NCBI GenBank assembly: GCA_009599575.1
Contig: VWND01000048.1
Span: 18,834 to 82,833, forward strand
Length of the DNA: 64,000 nt
Source of the DNA: Blumeriella jaapii
Taxonomy: Eukaryota > Ascomycota > Leotiomycetes > Helotiales > Drepanopezizaceae
Direction of reading: 5' to 3'
Part shown: positions 1 through 12,700 of the stretch, in pieces
How the letters are laid out: every line of letters starts with the position of its first letter
Position numbering within the stretch: the stretch's first letter is position 1
Program-made: the position numbers and the translations under genes
Notes under the pieces: model-generated
Seen by the model: the letters and a program-made list of their open reading frames with translations, nothing else
The model's database searches: none
What the model was told of the DNA's origin: nothing

Positions 1-545
1 TTACGCCACGATAAAAAAAAAAATCGATTTCGTTTGGGGAAAAAAGCAAAGCAAAGCTATGAAAATTTTTAAAAACGACTTTTTATCGGCCCTATCGCTT
101 ATACGGATCGATTATAGCCCAGACGCAAAAGAAATTATTTTAATTGTCGACGTTAGTATTTTCGGTTAGAAAGCTGTATTGCAATAAATCGATAAAAACA
201 AAAAACGGTATTTTTTACGATTCGAAAGCGGCTTATAGTTTTTCGCGGAAGCACGCTACGATGCTATTAAACGAAAATATCGGGGCGCTTTTAAAATAAT
301 AAAAAAAATAAAAAGCGAATTATACGGCGTATATTTTATTTTGAAAACGGATGCAAAAGTTTTTGTCGATCAACTAAATGAAAAAGCTAATAATTTATTA
401 AAAGCATTCGTTATTAATTAAATAGCTTGGATGCGATTTATAGATTTCGAAATCAGATATATTAAAAAAACAATTAATATAGCGGCAGACGGCTTTTTTA
501 AACGAAAACGATTTTATTCGTTTAATTTCGCTAAATAAAGCGAAT
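1..545 (+). pseudogene. RT C-terminus / RNase H of A1
   Basis: This frame carries the RNase H domain of a fungal Ty3/Gypsy polyprotein, the enzyme that removes the RNA template after reverse transcription. Visible landmarks are IILIVDVSIFG (first acidic residue, about 130-165), RYDAIKRKYRGAF (about 255-290), a TDAKVFVDQL motif (about 345-375) and AADGFFKR (about 483-510), the usual site of the last catalytic Asp. The frame has in-frame TAA/TAG where Gln or Trp codons are expected, as RIP produces. The RT catalytic core lies outside the window. The product is inactive as it stands. Confidence 0.82.
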
Positions 546-621
546 AAGATATCGACGAGTGAATCGCTGACGAAATCGGCTGTTTCGCTATTTGCGCTTT
601 GGATTTCATAAAGCCAAAACT

Positions 622-717
622 ATTCGCGTTGTTATTTCGGCTGGCACCGCGAATGAAAAACGCTAATTTTCGGGCCGAAAAAACATTCGCGTTATTATTT
701 CGGCTGGCATTGCGAAT
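622..717 (+). repeat. Two 33-bp palindromic units in the A1 RNase H-integrase linker
   Basis: Two units, at 622-654 and 685-717, each begin ATTCGCG and end CGCGAAT (the second has one G-to-A-type change at the right arm), enclosing a similar 19-base core. They are separated by 30 bases. The same pair occurs in A2, A3 and A4, and a third unit in reverse orientation lies between protease and RT in those copies. They fall inside the reading frame and explain the repeated peptide FALLFRLAPRM seen here. Confidence 0.8.
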
Positions 718-719
718 GA

Positions 720-2190
720 ATTTGACCGAAAACGATCGGGATAAGCCGATTGGCGACGAGAATAAATTTTTGATCGATAATTACGAAACCGAGGATTTTT
801 ATTTTATCGTATATTATTTAATTATTTTGTTTAAACTATTTAGCGTATTAAACTATTAGTTTAAATTATTTAAAAACCAGGCTTTCGATTATATTTTAGC
901 CGATAGAAAGCTGTATAAAATAAAAGATAATATATATTAAAAACGCTTAGTGGTAAATAATAAAGCTAATAAATTTTAAATTATAAAGAAAGCTTACGAA
1001 GAAGTGTTTTATAAAAAAGCTAAAGCTATTTACTACCGAATCAAAAACGATTTCTGATAAAGAAAATGCTTCGAAGATTGTAAAGCTTTCGTTAAAACTG
1101 TATTTTTTGTTAAAAACGAAAGCCTGGCCGAAAAAAAAACTTATTATATTCGACGTAGTTTTTTGAAGTTTGGGAAAAGATTAATTTCGACGTTACGCGC
1201 GTACCGACCACCGATCGCGGTTATATATGCTTTATGCTCGTTATTAACGATTTATTTAAATGGCCTGAAGAACGACTTTTCCGAAACGCTATTTCCGAAG
1301 CTATAGCGATTTTTTTTTAAGAAAACGTTATATATCGATATAGTTTGTTTAGCAAATTAAACGTTGATAATAAATTCGAAAACAAAAGCGTTGTCGAAAC
1401 TTTTATAAAAAAATACGGTATTTAACGTATTCAGATTTTAGCTTATAATTCGAAAAGTAATAGATCCGTTGAACGAAGCTATAAAAATATTTTTAACGGC
1501 TTTTTAAAAGCTATTCGAAAAGATTATAAGCGTTGGTCGCGGAAATTCTCGGGAATGCTTTTTATTATACGTATATATATATACGCTTCTATTGAAATGA
1601 TTTTATTTTTTATTTAATACGGCAGAAACGCTCGATTATTTTTGGAAACAAAATGGTTTATATAAAGGTTTTATAACGTAATTAAAATAAAAACGAAAGC
1701 AGATTTATTAGTAATAAGGTTTAAACAGTTAAATTATCGCGATATAAATATAAAAGAGATAATTTTAAAAAAGAAAAGGTATAGGGAAGCAGCTAAAAAA
1801 GTCTGGAATAAAACCAAGGTTTTAAAAAAAACGCTAATTAAAAAAAGAGATTTGGTTTTAGTTTACGACGTTTAGCGCGCTATCGATAAATCGGCCGATA
1901 TTAAATTTGATTATAAATGGCTCGGATCTTACGAAGTATACGAGGCCGAGTTGAATAAAAGCTATTATAAACTTACGGAATTCGATAAAACGAAGCTAAA
2001 AGAAACGTTCGCCGCCAACCGGTTAAAGCGATTTTACAAAAGAAATTAGCAAATTTACCTTTTGGATTCTGAATTAAAAAGCGATTCCGATTTTAGCGAT
2101 TCCGACGACGATTCCGACCAAAGCGATTATACTTTTGAAAAAAAAAATCTTTTAGAAAGGTTTAAAAACAGCCGAACGATAATTTCGCTA
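720..2190 (+). pseudogene. Integrase of A1
   Basis: Integrase would insert the element's DNA copy in the nucleus. The D,D-35-E catalytic pattern survives in A1: Asp in FDV at 1189-1191, Asp in NVDNK at 1366-1368 and Glu in SVERSYK at 1471-1473, exactly 35 codons after the second Asp. The C-terminal part has YKWLGSYEVYEAELNKSYY (about 1912-1968) and AANRLKRFY (about 2014-2040), the conserved tail of a large fungal Gypsy clade. After this comes a Ser/Asp-rich acidic tail (2078-2136) and no chromodomain. In-frame stops are spread through the domain. Confidence 0.85.
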
Positions 2191-2723
2191 TTAAAACTAT
2201 AGTTTAAATTATGATTTTATTCATGACCGAAAAAGAGAAAGGTGCTTATAAGATTGTTTATTAATTATTTTATTATTTTCGTTGTTTATTGTTTTTCCTT
2301 TTTTATTATATATTATTTTATTGTTTTTGTTTTGTTTTATTTATATATAATTTAATTATTTTGTTTTATATATATTGTTTATTTTTGCAGATCTTTTTTT
2401 ATATTATTTAGGACACCTATTGTACTTTTTTTTATTTGACTGTACTTTTGCTTATTAGAATAAAAGCTTTGTATATATTTTAAACCGTATATTTAATATA
2501 TTTATATTGCTCGCACATTTTACGAAAACTATTTTTTATGCATTTTATTATTTGCTACTTTTTGCACTATTTATTTTTTTCGTTATTTTAAACGGATATT
2601 TATTTAAATAATTATAATTTATTGGAAGAACAGCATACGGATTCCCGTGGCTTTTAAATATAAATATCTTACAGTTCCCGTACTTTTTCCCATCTACTTT
2701 TTAACAAACACAATACACCTTTT
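2191..2723 (+). other. Spacer between integrase and ORF3 in A1
   Basis: About 530 bases of T-rich sequence with stops in all frames, without recognisable domains. The corresponding stretch in A2 is 25961-26475. It contains several T-runs interspersed with TATAT. It could hold an internal promoter or splice signals for ORF3, but nothing in it proves this. A4 is broken by A1 inside this same interval. Confidence 0.6.
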
Positions 2724-5700
2724 TTGATTAATAAATCCATCGATATTATATCGTTTTTTAAATAAAGCGTTGCTAAATCTGGCAAGCTTATTTTTAATTT
2801 ATTTTGGAACGGAATTATTATACGCAATTTTTCCGAGTTTAAATAAGCATATAATACCGCTATTTTAGATTAATAAGCAGCTTTCGTAAAAACATTTATA
2901 AAGCAATTCGATATAATAATTGAAAACGTTAACGAATTTTTATTCGATTACGAAGATTTCGTTAAAATTAAATTTGTTTGCAAAAGTTTTGATTACGACA
3001 AATTCCTGCTGAACTACGACAACGCTTTAAAAGCCTTCGCCGGAGCAAAAAAGGTTCGAAATAATAAAAAAGAAATAATAAATCGAATCTTGCGTTTTCT
3101 GCCAAATCAACGAAAAAAAAATATTTAAAAATACGTTTTTAATAAAATTACCGGTATTACTTTATTTCGGCATTTCGCTCGCTTTTTCGAAACTATTATT
3201 TTTACGAAAAAAAAAGTCTGGGTATTAAACGCTTATATTTTTAAAGCGCAAGCTTTAAAAGCTAATAATTTAAAAGTCCGCAGGTTTACAAGTCTTTTTA
3301 TAGCTGTTTGTAAACTGGTCGACGACGCTATATAATCGCCAAAAAGAGTTTTAATCGGCTGCGAAACCCTAAGTTTGATTTTTAAAGCAAAAAATTAAGC
3401 GTCGCTAAATGCGGCATTTTTATATCGAACGAAAAAAACGACGCTATTTCGACGCTTTAAATCTACGACGACGAAAAAAACGAAAAAGCTAATATTATTT
3501 TCGTTTAGTTCGAAAAAATACACGCAGTAGCAATTAATATTTTTAGAGCAGCTAAAACAATTCGGCGACTTTTATTCCTAATTATCGAAAACGAATCCGA
3601 AGACGAAATTAAAAGCGTAATAACAGACAACCGCTTATTCGAATACAAAAAACCTATTATATTTATAAAAATAATTCCGGAAAAAATAAAAACAAAAAAC
3701 GTAGAAAAGCGCGCCGATATTTCCGAAACTTTTTTTATTCGGAAAAAAAAACTATTTATATCGCTAGCAGAAAAGGCATCGCGAATGAAAACAGCCGGAA
3801 ATCAACGCCGAATTATAAGTTTTAAATTAATTAACAAAAAACGCGACGATTTTACAAAATCGGACTCAAAAAACGTCGGCATTCCGAAAAAAAAAGATTT
3901 AAACGATTTTAAATCTGATTTTTCGAAATTAAATACGCAAATATCAAAAACGCTTGCTGCGTTTAAAAACGTCGAATCGCTAATATTTCAGATTTTAATA
4001 AAAATATTTAAGATTTCGACTATTATACGATTCGATTAAAAAAGCTTAAAAAAGAATATCGAAATTATCGCGGAAGAAATTATATAAAAGGTACAAAATC
4101 AGATTACTTTGCTTAAAACTTTCGCTTTCGACGACGAAACGATCCAGAAGTTTTACTTCGACATTTTTACACAAAAGTCAAATAAATCCGTCAGCTTTTT
4201 TTTTTTTGCTTCGAACGAAAACTGAATTAAGCTTTTTTTGGAAAATTGCAAATATAATACGCCGGAATAAATAAAAAAGATTTTTGAAAACGGTGACCCG
4301 TTTTTACTCGAATTTTTCTTCGTTAAAAAACTTCGATTTTTTAATTTCGTTTTTACGAATAACGTTAACGCTAAAAAAAACGGCAAGTTTTGCTATTTCC
4401 ACGTACGCTGTTACGCGGCGTATTGTAATTTGATTACAAAAAAAATTAACGTTATCGGCTTCGCTGATCGATTCGCTGCTATTAAAGATTCGGATTACGA
4501 CGTATTCGAAATTGATTTTAATAATTAGTTTATATTTCGACGAAAAACTGCGAAAATTATTCAAGCACGTGCTAAAGCTTATTTGAGATACGCAAATTTT
4601 AAAACAGATTTCAAAATATTCAGCGCGATCATAAAGCTCGATTAAAACGTAAAAGAATAAAAGCAACGAATATTTTCAAAAGCCGACTTTTCTGGCTTTT
4701 CGACCGAAGGTGTGTTTTAAAGTCTATCTGAATTAAGCTGCGAATTCGTTAATTACGTAAGGTTTTACAACGGAAAAAACAAGCCACTGCTGCATTTTAT
4801 AAAAAAAAAAGTAGTTATATATAAGTATTATTTCCGATTGGTTAAAACCCAAAAAGCGCTTACAGCTTTTTTCGCTAATATGTTTTACAATTTTATTTAA
4901 TAAGTTTTTAGAATACATCCCGGCTTTTATTTCGCTGTTTTAATTATTCGGAATTCTGGAAATTACCGCCTCGTGGCATACTTTGACGTTCCGATCGCCT
5001 CAGGTTTCGCTGGCCCCGACCGTATTACAGTTATAAAATTCGATATCGCCGATTTTTAGAAAAAAGAAAAGATCGAAGATTTTACCGACGCCATTTTCGA
5101 TTATCACGTTTTGCTTGTATTCGCATATAATTCGGGAATAATCGAAGTTTATTTGCAATTATACTACGACGCTAAATTGATTAAAACTATTTAAAAAAGT
5201 TTAGTTTTTTCGTATTTCAGCGCGTTTAAAGCAATGGCCTCGGTTATTTTATCGGACTACGAAACCGAAAGCTACGGAATAAAAAATAAAATGATTTTTG
5301 TTAGTTTCTCGACTAAGCAAAAAGTTTTCGTTAGATTTAGGATTTAAAAAATCGACGGCGTAATATTAGTTTATTCGAATAATTATACGGCGCAGAAATA
5401 CAAAAACTATTTCGAAAACGATAATTCGATAAGCAATTTGATATTGTTTATACTGCGGCGAAAGTAATTATAGCACTTTCGGTAATCGCGACTGCAAACG
5501 ATTATTTTCGAACTATTTCGTGGAATAGTTTTTTTTACAGGTTTCGAAGCTTTTTTAAAAGCATTCGTCGGTAAATAACCGTGGTCCGATCTATCAGTTT
5601 TACGCGAAGCAAAAGCGTTAATCGGTTTTAATTACGACGAATTAATCGATTACTTTTACGATTTTAATATAAGACTTTTTAGCGCTTTTTGCAAAGCGTG

Positions 5701-6045
5701 GGACTATATATAAAAGCTGGAATTTATTATTTACGGAGAAAAGTCGTGGAAAGCATTTGTCGCGGCGATATTTAATAATATTATCGACGAAAAAGCTATC
5801 AGAACGTTCGTAGATCTAAACGATACTTCGACTGATATTTTATCGAGCCACTTTTTAAAAAAGCAGAATAAACAAAATAATTCAAACGACAAGCGAAACG
5901 TTATCTTTTCGCAGAAGTTAATAGCAAAAAGGCCAAAAACGGGTTAGGAAACCGAAAAAGTATAAAGCTAAAAAGTTCGGTTTTTGGTTAATTGGTTTTT
6001 AAATCATATAAGATAAACTAGATTGCATTTATTAGAATTATATTT
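2724..6045 (+). pseudogene. ORF3 of A1, unassigned protein between integrase and 3' LTR
   Basis: I do not recognise this protein. One coding-like reading direction runs for about 1,100 codons, interrupted mainly by TAA/TAG at likely former Gln codons and by frame slips at A or T runs. The N-terminal stretch has phrases such as NFSEFK and FLFDYEDFVK. The middle (about 3650-4080) is basic and Ser/Lys-rich. At 4391-4426 there is a Cys/His cluster CX2HX2CX4C (CYFHVRCYAAYC), a possible metal site that is partly lost in A2. A C-terminal region reads YRLVAYFDVPIASGFAGPD. It occupies the place of env in retroviruses but I see no signal peptide or membrane segment. A2 carries the same region at 26476-29770. 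Confidence 0.6.
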
Positions 6046-6093
6046 TTCGTTGGTCGTAGTTAAAAACGATTACGTATATTGTTTAAGACAGAA

Positions 6094-6360
6094 TATAAAA
6101 CGGTAATATTTTGTATTAATGGAAATTGATAGTTTTAGCTAAGATCGAAGCATGGATCCCTCCGAAACCCTCTGCTATTGATTACTTTCAACAGGTATAA
6201 AAGCAAAGCATCTTTTTAAATAGTACCATAGATATACAATCCAATTTATACTTTCACTTATTTTTCTTTTCCTTTTTTCAGTCTTTTCTAGGGATTTCCT
6301 AGACTATTTTACCCACCGACATGTGGCCGTATCAGTCTGGTTTTCCTACCTACTTTTATA
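6094..6360 (+). repeat. 3' LTR of A1
   Basis: 267 bp, matching the A2 LTRs. It begins TATAAAACGG (TGTAAAACGG in A2, changed by G to A) and ends ACTTTTATA (ACTTTTACA in A2, changed by C to T). A TATA-like box, GTATAAAAGC, lies near 6196, which would serve transcription if this LTR were in the 5' position. It also holds CTAGGGATTTCCTAG, a short inverted sequence, near 6288-6302. Confidence 0.92.
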
Positions 6361-6579
6361 ATATAATAAAAAAAAAAATAATAAATAACAAAAACAATAA
6401 AACAATTAATAAATAATTTAATATGCATTTTTTTTTTTTTCGATTATAAATAAAATCACGATTTAAATTATATTTTTAACAGCGGAATTATCGTTCGGTT
6501 ATTTTCAAACTTTTTCAAAAAATTTTTTTTTTTAAAAATATAATCGTTTTAATCGGAATCGTCGTCGGAATCGCTAAAA

Positions 6580-8090
6580 TCGAAGTCGCTGTTTGATTTA
6601 GAATTTAAAAAATAAATTTATTAATTTTTTTTATAAAATCGCTTTAACCGATTAGCGGCGAACGTTTTTTTTAATTTTGTTTTATCGAATTCCGTAAATT
6701 TATAATAGCTTTTATTTAATTCGGCTTCGTATATTTCGTAGAGTCCGAGCCATTTATAATTAAATTTAATATCGGCCGATTTATTAATAGCGCGCTAAAC
6801 GTCGTAAATTAAAACCAGATTTTTTTTTCTGATTAGCGTTTTTTTTAAAATCTTAGTTTTATTTTAGATTTTCTTAATTATTTTTTTAAATTTTTTTTTT
6901 TTTAAATTATTTTTTTTATATTTATATCGCGGTAATTTAACTGCTTAAATTTTATTATTAATAAATCCGCTTTCGTTTTTATTTTAATTACGTTATAAAA
7001 CTTTTATATAAGCTATTTTATTTCCAAAAATAATCGAGCGTTTTTATCGTATTAAATAAAAAATAAAATTATTTTAATAAAAACGTATATATATATACGT
7101 ATAATAAAAAGTATTTCCGAAAATTTCCGCGATTAACGTTTATAATTTTTTCGAATAGCTTTTAAAAAGCCGTCGAAAATATTTTTATAATTTCGTTTAA
7201 CGGATCCGTTGCTTTTCGAATTATAAATTAAAATTTAAATACGCTGAATATCGTATTTTTTTATAAAAATTTCGATAACGCTTTTGTTTTCGGATTTATT
7301 ATCGACGTTTAATTTGCTAAACAAATCGTATCGATATACAACGTTTTTTTAAAAAAAAAAAATCGTTATAATTTCGAAAATAGCGTTTCGAAAAGATTTT
7401 TTTTTAAATTATTTAAAAAAATCGTCGATAACGAATACGAAATATATATATCCGCGGTCGATAATCGATACGCGTATAACGTCGAAATTGATTTTTTTTT
7501 AAATTTTAAAAAACCACGTCGGATATAATAAGTTTTTTTTTCGGCCAAGCTTTCGTTTTTAATAAAAAATACAGCTTTTTACAAAAGCTTTGCAATTTTC
7601 GAAATATTTTTTTTATTAAAAATCGTTTTTAATTCGGTAATAAATAGTTTTAGCTTTTTTATAAAACACTTTTTCGTAAGCTTTTTTTATAATTTGAAAT
7701 TTATCGGCTTTATTATTTATTATTAAACGTTTTTAATATATATTATTTTTTATTTTATATAATTTTTTATCGGCTAAAATATAATCGAAAGTTTAATTTT
7801 TAAATAATTTAAATTAATAATTTAATACGTTAAATAATTTAAATAAAATAATTAAATAATATACGATTAAATAAAAGTTTTCGGTTTCGTAATTATCGAT
7901 CAAAAGTTTATTTTCGTCGTTAATCGGCTTATTTCGATCGTTTTCGATTAAATTTATTCGCGGTACTAGCCGAAATAATAACGCGAATGCTTTTTCGGCC
8001 CGAAAATTAATATTTTTTATTCGCGGTGCCAGCCGAAATAGCAACGCGAATAATTTTAGTTTTGTAAAATCTAAAGCGCAAATAATAAAA
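6580..8090 (-). pseudogene. Integrase and linker of A4
   Basis: Read leftwards, this matches the A1 and A2 integrases. The frame at 7366-7548 contains TYYIRRGFLKFKKKSISTLYAY, upstream of the catalytic core. The tail motif YKWLGLYEIYEAELNKSYYK ends near 6690-6770, followed by the Ser/Asp-rich acidic tail (about 6545-6610). The linker at 7814-8044 includes the two 33-bp palindromic units at 7956-7988 and 8019-8051. Many TAA/TAG stops interrupt it. Confidence 0.8.
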
Positions 8091-8139
8091 CAGCCGATTT
8101 CGTTAGCAATTTATTCGTTAATATTTTATTCGTTTTATT

Positions 8140-9830
8140 TAATAAAATTAAACGGATAAAAGCGTTTTCGTTTAAAAAAGCCGTTTACCGTTATATTAAT
8201 TATTTTTTTAATATGCTTAATTTCGAAGTTTATAAATCGTATTTAAATTATTTAATTAATAACGAGCGTTTTTAATAAATTATTAGCTTTTTTATTTAAT
8301 TAATCGATAAAAACTTTTGCGTTTGTTTTTAAAATAAAATATACGCCGTATAATTCGCTTTTTATTTTTTTTATTATTTTAAAAGCGTTTCGATATTTTC
8401 GTTTAATAATATCGTAACGTATTTTCGCGAAAGATTATAAACCGCTTTCGAATCGTAAAAAATATCGTTTTTTATTTTCGTCGATTTATTTCAATACAGC
8501 TTTTTAACCGAAAATATTAGCGTCGACAATTAAAATAATTTTTTTTGCGTTTACACTGTAATCGATTCGCATAAGCGATAAGACCGATAAAAAATCGTTT
8601 TTAAAAACTTTTATAATTTTTTTTTTTTTTTTTTTTAAACGAAATCGATTTTTTTTTTATCGTAGCGTAAATAAATATAACTTTTTAAAAAAAGTTTTTA
8701 ATTTAATTGCGATAATAAATTATAACGTTAATAAAAGTTTTGGCTTCGATAATATTTTTACACTTTTTTTATTTACAGATTTTTTCAATTTTCTTTCGTT
8801 AAAAATAACGGTTAGCGTTATTAATTATATAATCAACGATATTTATTTCGAATATATAAAATTTTAATCGAAGGCTAATAATAGCTTTGGCTTTTTCGAA
8901 ACAAATTATAATTTTATCGATATTTTAAATATATTTTATTATATAACGTCGAATTTTAAAAAAAATCTTTTTATTATTATAATATAATTTAAAGCTTTTT
9001 ATTTCAACGTCGTTAACGTAAAAAAAAGCAATATCAAAAATGCAAATTATAAAAATTTTATATACGATTTTTACGAATTAAGCGATTAAATTAATAGTTT
9101 TTATAAGTATTTTAGTTATACGCAGCAATTCGATTAAAATTTAAATTACTATTATATTTCGAAATCGTAAATCAAATATTAAATAATCGTAGCCGGAAAA
9201 TAAATCGAAAAAAAAAGCGATCGTTAATTTTGCGAATTCGTTTGAAAATTAATCGACGTTAAATAATACGTTAGCGTTTCGTATCGTTATTTTATTTATT
9301 TCGACGATTGCGGTAATAAATTTATAAATGCTTTTTTTTTTTTCGCAACGATAAACTATTTGTTTTTATATAGGCCGTAGCAAAATTCGAAGATTTTTTG
9401 TTTAATTCGTTTTTTTAGCATTTCGATTATTTTATTTTAAAAAACTTTAAAAACTAAAAAAGTTTTTTTTGCCAGATTTTATAAAACACGGTTTTAATAT
9501 CGATATAAAACGTAACGTTAAAATTAAATTAATTTATTTCGGTAAAATCGAAAATTATAATTTTTTTTCGATTGCGTAAAATTTCGTATAAAACTTTTTT
9601 TTTTTAATAAAAATTAAATTCCGATTGCTAAATTATCAAATCGTTTTTTTTATAAATCGGCTGTCAGATAATAAACTGGAAAATCGGCCGAAAATTAATT
9701 TTTCGAATTCGCTAATAATTAATTAAAATAATTTTATTACTTCGTTTTTTTCGAATTAATCGTTTATTTTTTCGAAAATATTTTTATCGGATTTGTTAAA
9801 ATTTACAAATCGTATTTTATTAGCTTTACG
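8140..9830 (-). pseudogene. Reverse transcriptase and RNase H of A4
   Basis: Sequence homologous to 22620-24330 of A2 on the reverse strand. The RT active-site segment around 8990-9030 reads DIAFFYVND instead of the YVDD kept in A2: the first catalytic Asp is Asn through a G-to-A change. A3 shows the same change, so A3 and A4 probably inherited it together. The RNase H part (about 8160-8640) includes the IDYSxNAKKIILIVDANIFG phrase. Not functional. Confidence 0.8.
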
Positions 9831-9960
9831 CTTATAAAAAATGCTAATATTAATATAAAAAAATAAAATATATAAATTCGATTTGTTTAATACGAAAACG
9901 AAATCTTCGGAACTTTTATTTCCGAATTAATAGCTAAAAATATTAATATTAATTAATTTT

Positions 9961-9993
9961 ATTCGCGGTGCTATTTCGATTAGCGACGTAAAT
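9961..9993 (-). repeat. 33-bp palindromic unit between protease and RT of A4
   Basis: Starts ATTCGCGGTGCTATTTCGAT on the plus strand and ends with a mutated right arm (CGTAAAT instead of CGCGAAT). Equivalent to 22449-22481 in A2 and 55366-55398 in A3. Relative to the reading direction of the element it is inverted compared with the pair in the integrase linker. Confidence 0.7.
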
Positions 9994-10129
9994 GTTTTTA
10001 ATTAAGTATTTTTCAAGTTTTGTTATAATTCAGCGTTTGTTTTAAAACCAAAGCCGGCTATTTGTTTTTCGATAAAACGTCGATTAAAAAGATTTTATTA
10101 TCGGCGACGATAATTTAATTTTAAAAAAA

Positions 10130-10500
10130 TCGGTTTTAATTTCAGAAAAAAGTTTTTATTTGGCCGTTTTCGATATATTTAAAACTGACGAAGCTTTTTA
10201 AAATTTGAAACATTTTAAAAATAATAAAATAAAAGCATTTTTTTATTATTAAATAGTTTTTATAAATAATAATATTTTTAACGTCGATTTTTATATTTCG
10301 TATAATTTTATTAAATTTAATAATATTTTTATTAACGGTCGTATAAATTATTCGTTTATCGATAATAATCGGAATATTATTAATTTCGGCCGTTTTTTAA
10401 TTTATGCAATTAACTTCGGTTTTATTATCGAATAAAACGAAAGCGGTCGTACTTTTTTCAAATATTATTTTTATTTTTAATACTTTTATAACCGTATAAA
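10130..10500 (-). pseudogene. Protease region of A4
   Basis: Aligns with the A2 protease at 21980-22303. The element's aspartic protease would have cut the Gag-Pol polyprotein. The segment equivalent to ALVLFDNKTEINCINQ is present around 10390-10460, with the catalytic DSGA-type motif already destroyed in all A copies in the window. It is followed by the IIYKNFLIIKKC-like stretch. Confidence 0.65.
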
Positions 10501-10559
10501 AGCAGTTTCGTCGTTTTGATTTTTAAGTTTTTATAATAAAAGCTAAAAAGCTGACTTTT

Positions 10560-12700
10560 TCCGAAAATTCTTTTTTATCGGCTAAATTAACTGCGATATT
10601 ATAAATTTTTTTCTGATTTTTTTTTAATTTAAAATCGTTTTTTTTTCGAATAATTTTTATTTTTTCGTTTTTTTTTAATATAAAAATTTATTTATTAATA
10701 ATTTTATCGTTAATTTTTTTTTTGTATTAAATAAATCGCTGAATTTTAATTTAATTTTTTGTTTTATAATCTTTTTAATAATTTCGTCGACGGCTTCGAA
10801 ATTAATATATTTATCGATTTATTTTTCGCTTCGCATTAATAATAAACGTTTAAAAGCTGATATTTTTTAAATAATTTAAACCGAAATATCGATATCGATA
10901 TTTTTTATATCGTTGTTAATTTTTTTTATTATAAATGTTTTTTTAATAATTTTATCGGTTTTTTTTCGAATTTCAAAATTTTTTTTTTTTTCGATTCTAA
11001 CGTTTTTTTTTATATTAATCGGTTTAGCGAATAAAATAAAAGCATTTTGCTTTTTTATAATTCGCTAACTTAATTATATAGTTATAATATTTGCAAATAC
11101 GATAATTACATTAATAATATATATATTTATTTTTTATTTATATATTTAAATTTCATTTATATTTAAAATAAAAGTTTTTTTTTTAATTAATAGGCTTTTT
11201 GGAATTTTTTTTTTTATTAATAAAAATCGTTTTCGCATTTTTTCTGTTTTCCAAATAATCGTCCCATTTCGTATTTTTCACTTTTAAACGGATAATATTT
11301 AATCAGCTTTAATTTTCAGTTTTATTAAAAAAGCTTATTTCTGTTTTTACCAGGCCGAAGCAAATCGTTCCGTATTTATTAATATAGCAAATATTATTAT
11401 TTATATAAAAATTAAATATTTTGTATTTTAAGCGAATATAAAGTTTTTCGCAATAAATTTTTTTATTATTACAAAACTTATATTTAAAGCTACGAAATCT
11501 GTTTTAATAATTATTTTTATTATTTTAATAGCCGCGATTTTGATTTCCGCGTTAGTTTTTTTTTTTTTTTTAATAATTATTATTATAATTAATATTTCGT
11601 TGATTCTGATCGCTAGCCCGAAAAAATTGCTATTAAACAGCTATTATTTTTACGATAGCTTAGCGAAGCTAATCGCTTCGCGCATTTTGAAAAAAATAAT
11701 TGCTGTAAAAGCTATTTTAATCGTTTTTATTATCCGAATTAACGTAAAAAAGTTTTTTCTATTATTATATAAAACCTTCGATTTTGCTTTTAAATTTTTA
11801 AATTTTAATATCGGTAAATTTTAATACGAAAATTTCGATATTTTTATTAAGTTTTTTTAAATTAATAAATTTTGTAAAACAATTAAATAATATAATAATT
11901 AATTGTTTTTTAGCGATTTCGGTAATTTTTAATAACTAGGTATGTTTTTGCATTAAAGTTTCTACGTTTTTTTTATAAATAAAAAAAAAAGATTTTTTTT
12001 AATTTATAGCTTCGATAATACGTTCGCTTTAGTTTTGTTTAAAAACGAATTTCACAAATTTAAAATACTAGTCGAAAGTTTTAAAATTTTATTTATTAAT
12101 TTTAAAATATTTAATAATTTTGTTGCGAATACTAATTAAAAAGCTAAATAAAAACAATCTTTTTTATTTAATTTCGTTTAAAACTTTTTTATTAACGAAA
12201 ACGTTAAAAACCTTCGTATAAATACGATAATAAATTTTAAATTTTTTAATTTAGCGAATTATTATAATAAATTATTTAAAAAAAGCGATAATATCGCGAA
12301 TTTGCTAGCGATCGTAGTTTCGGAACTTCGATTTTAAAATTTTAATTAGCTTACGCCAGTTTCGAGCCCTAATAGCTTTCCATTTATTTATTAATTTAAT
12401 AATATTTTTAATAATTAGATTATAATAACGAAGAAATTTATCGAATATTTCAGTTTCAAAAACTTCGAAATTTTTATAAGTTTTTTTATATTTTTCGATA
12501 AAATCGGTAACGTTAGCGCTATTAAATAAAAATATATTAAAAAAGCCAAAAAAAAACATGCGGCCTCGTATAAAAAAACGAAAAGCGTCGTTGTTTATAA
12601 TATTAATAAAAATGTTAATAAAATTCGAATTAAACGAATAAATATTTTCTGAAATTGCAAATTAAAAGTTTTTAATATAAAAAAAATCGTTTTTAATAAA
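10560..12700 (-). pseudogene. Gag of A4
   Basis: The N-terminal capsid-like domain reads leftwards from about 12690. The key phrase GxFN..LFNSANVTDFIEKYKKTY lies at 12450-12560 and matches the Gag of a common fungal Gypsy clade. The shared phrase NSANVTDF (A3: NGANVTDF) contrasts with NRANITDF in A2, which supports A4 and A3 being sister copies. The capsid continues through RNWRKLIKILKSKFRNYDR (about 12305-12370). A cysteine/histidine cluster equivalent to that of A2 should lie near 11460-11520 but is badly worn. Confidence 0.75.

Larger units (their letters stand above)
1..6360 (+). mobile_element. Ty3/Gypsy element A, copy A1 (3' part)
   Basis: Right-hand 6.36 kb of a family A retrotransposon; the 5' half lies left of the window. 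It aligns along its whole length with 23771-30114 of the complete copy A2, with the same order: RNase H, integrase, spacer, ORF3, LTR. Differences from A2 are mostly C/T and G/A transitions. Its LTR ends at 6360, and the next base belongs to the opposite-strand element A4, so A1 is inserted in A4. The target duplication cannot be tested because the left end is outside the window. Confidence 0.92.

Noticed and set aside
4304..4666. Minus-strand open frame of 120 codons in A1 ORF3.
   Set aside because: The opposite strand has the coding pattern shared with A2; this frame is broken in A2 at the equivalent place.
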